Position numbers and translations under genes: made by a program. Below the pieces are notes generated by a model, which made no database searches, was not told the DNA's origin, and saw only the letters and a list, made by a program, of their open reading frames with translations. Below, piece by piece: positions 5,153-5,182 of a stretch of 5,182 nt of DNA. This stretch comes from Lentisphaeria bacterium. GTDB taxonomy: Bacteria; Verrucomicrobiota; Lentisphaeria; Oligosphaerales; Oligosphaeraceae. The DNA lies in contig JAEDNB010000154.1 in the NCBI GenBank assembly GCA_016302725.1, forward strand, positions 1-5,182, written 5' to 3'. Each line of letters starts with the position of its first letter. Positions within the stretch are counted from its first letter, which is position 1.

Positions 5153-5182
5153 AGAATGGGCCATGCCAGCATGGCCCATTCT
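5153..5182. repeat. perfect 13-bp inverted repeat (stem-loop), possible terminator
   Basis: The left arm AGAATGGGCCATG (5153-5165) is exactly complementary to the right arm CATGGCCCATTCT (5170-5182) across a 4-nt CCAG loop. It begins immediately after the last 9-bp repeat copy and ends at the last base of the window, so the full extent is unknown. It lies 114 bp after the lipoprotein stop and could end transcription of the cassette if a T-tract follows outside the window. It could equally be the start of a second, inverted repeat arm or a cruciform or mobile-repeat element. Confidence 0.8.

Noticed and set aside
1..5182. tRNA, rRNA, transposase or integrase genes
   Set aside because: I found no cloverleaf-like sequence, rRNA segments, transposase or recombinase motifs, or terminal inverted repeats with target duplications in the window.

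Overview
The window looks like a piece of a GC-rich bacterial chromosome carrying seven genes, all on the + strand and closely packed. The coding DNA has a very strong preference for C at third codon positions. That bias creates long spurious open frames on the opposite strand and in the +2 frame; I treat them as shadows. The lineage is uncertain. A eukaryote/PVC-style UDP-glucose dehydrogenase, a GH78-like rhamnosidase tail, single-TM coiled-coil and small proline/alanine-rich membrane proteins, and intergenic 'AACACGGAG'-type repeats together suggest a member of the PVC superphylum (Verrucomicrobiota, Kiritimatiellota or Lentisphaerota). This is an inference from style, not a marker-gene assignment.

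Region 1 (1-3211) is a carbohydrate-related run. It holds the 3' end of an alpha-L-rhamnosidase-like gene, then a complete UDP-glucose 6-dehydrogenase, a histidine-phosphatase (phosphoglycerate-mutase-like) protein whose start overlaps the dehydrogenase stop, and a xylose-isomerase-like TIM-barrel protein. Gaps are 23 bp, an overlap, and 21 bp, so these are probably co-transcribed. None of the three complete genes has a recognisable Shine-Dalgarno sequence. The dehydrogenase makes UDP-glucuronate; the substrates of the other two cannot be read from sequence.

Region 2 (3212-3384) is a 173-bp, locally AT-richer gap that separates the two gene groups. It contains a weak promoter-like pair and ends in a good ribosome binding site.

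Region 3 (3385-5038) is a compact cassette of three envelope proteins of unknown function. They are a 422-aa protein with one N-terminal membrane anchor, coiled coil and a C-terminal beta-rich domain, a 65-aa protein with one C-terminal membrane segment, and a 49-aa lipoprotein. All three have purine-rich ribosome binding sites and are separated by only 21 and 16 bp, so they were probably made as one unit.

Region 4 (5039-5182) is non-coding. It holds eight degenerate copies of a 9-bp unit arranged as four head-to-tail pairs, an embedded GC-rich hairpin, and a perfect 13-bp stem-loop that finishes exactly at the window edge and may terminate the cassette transcript.
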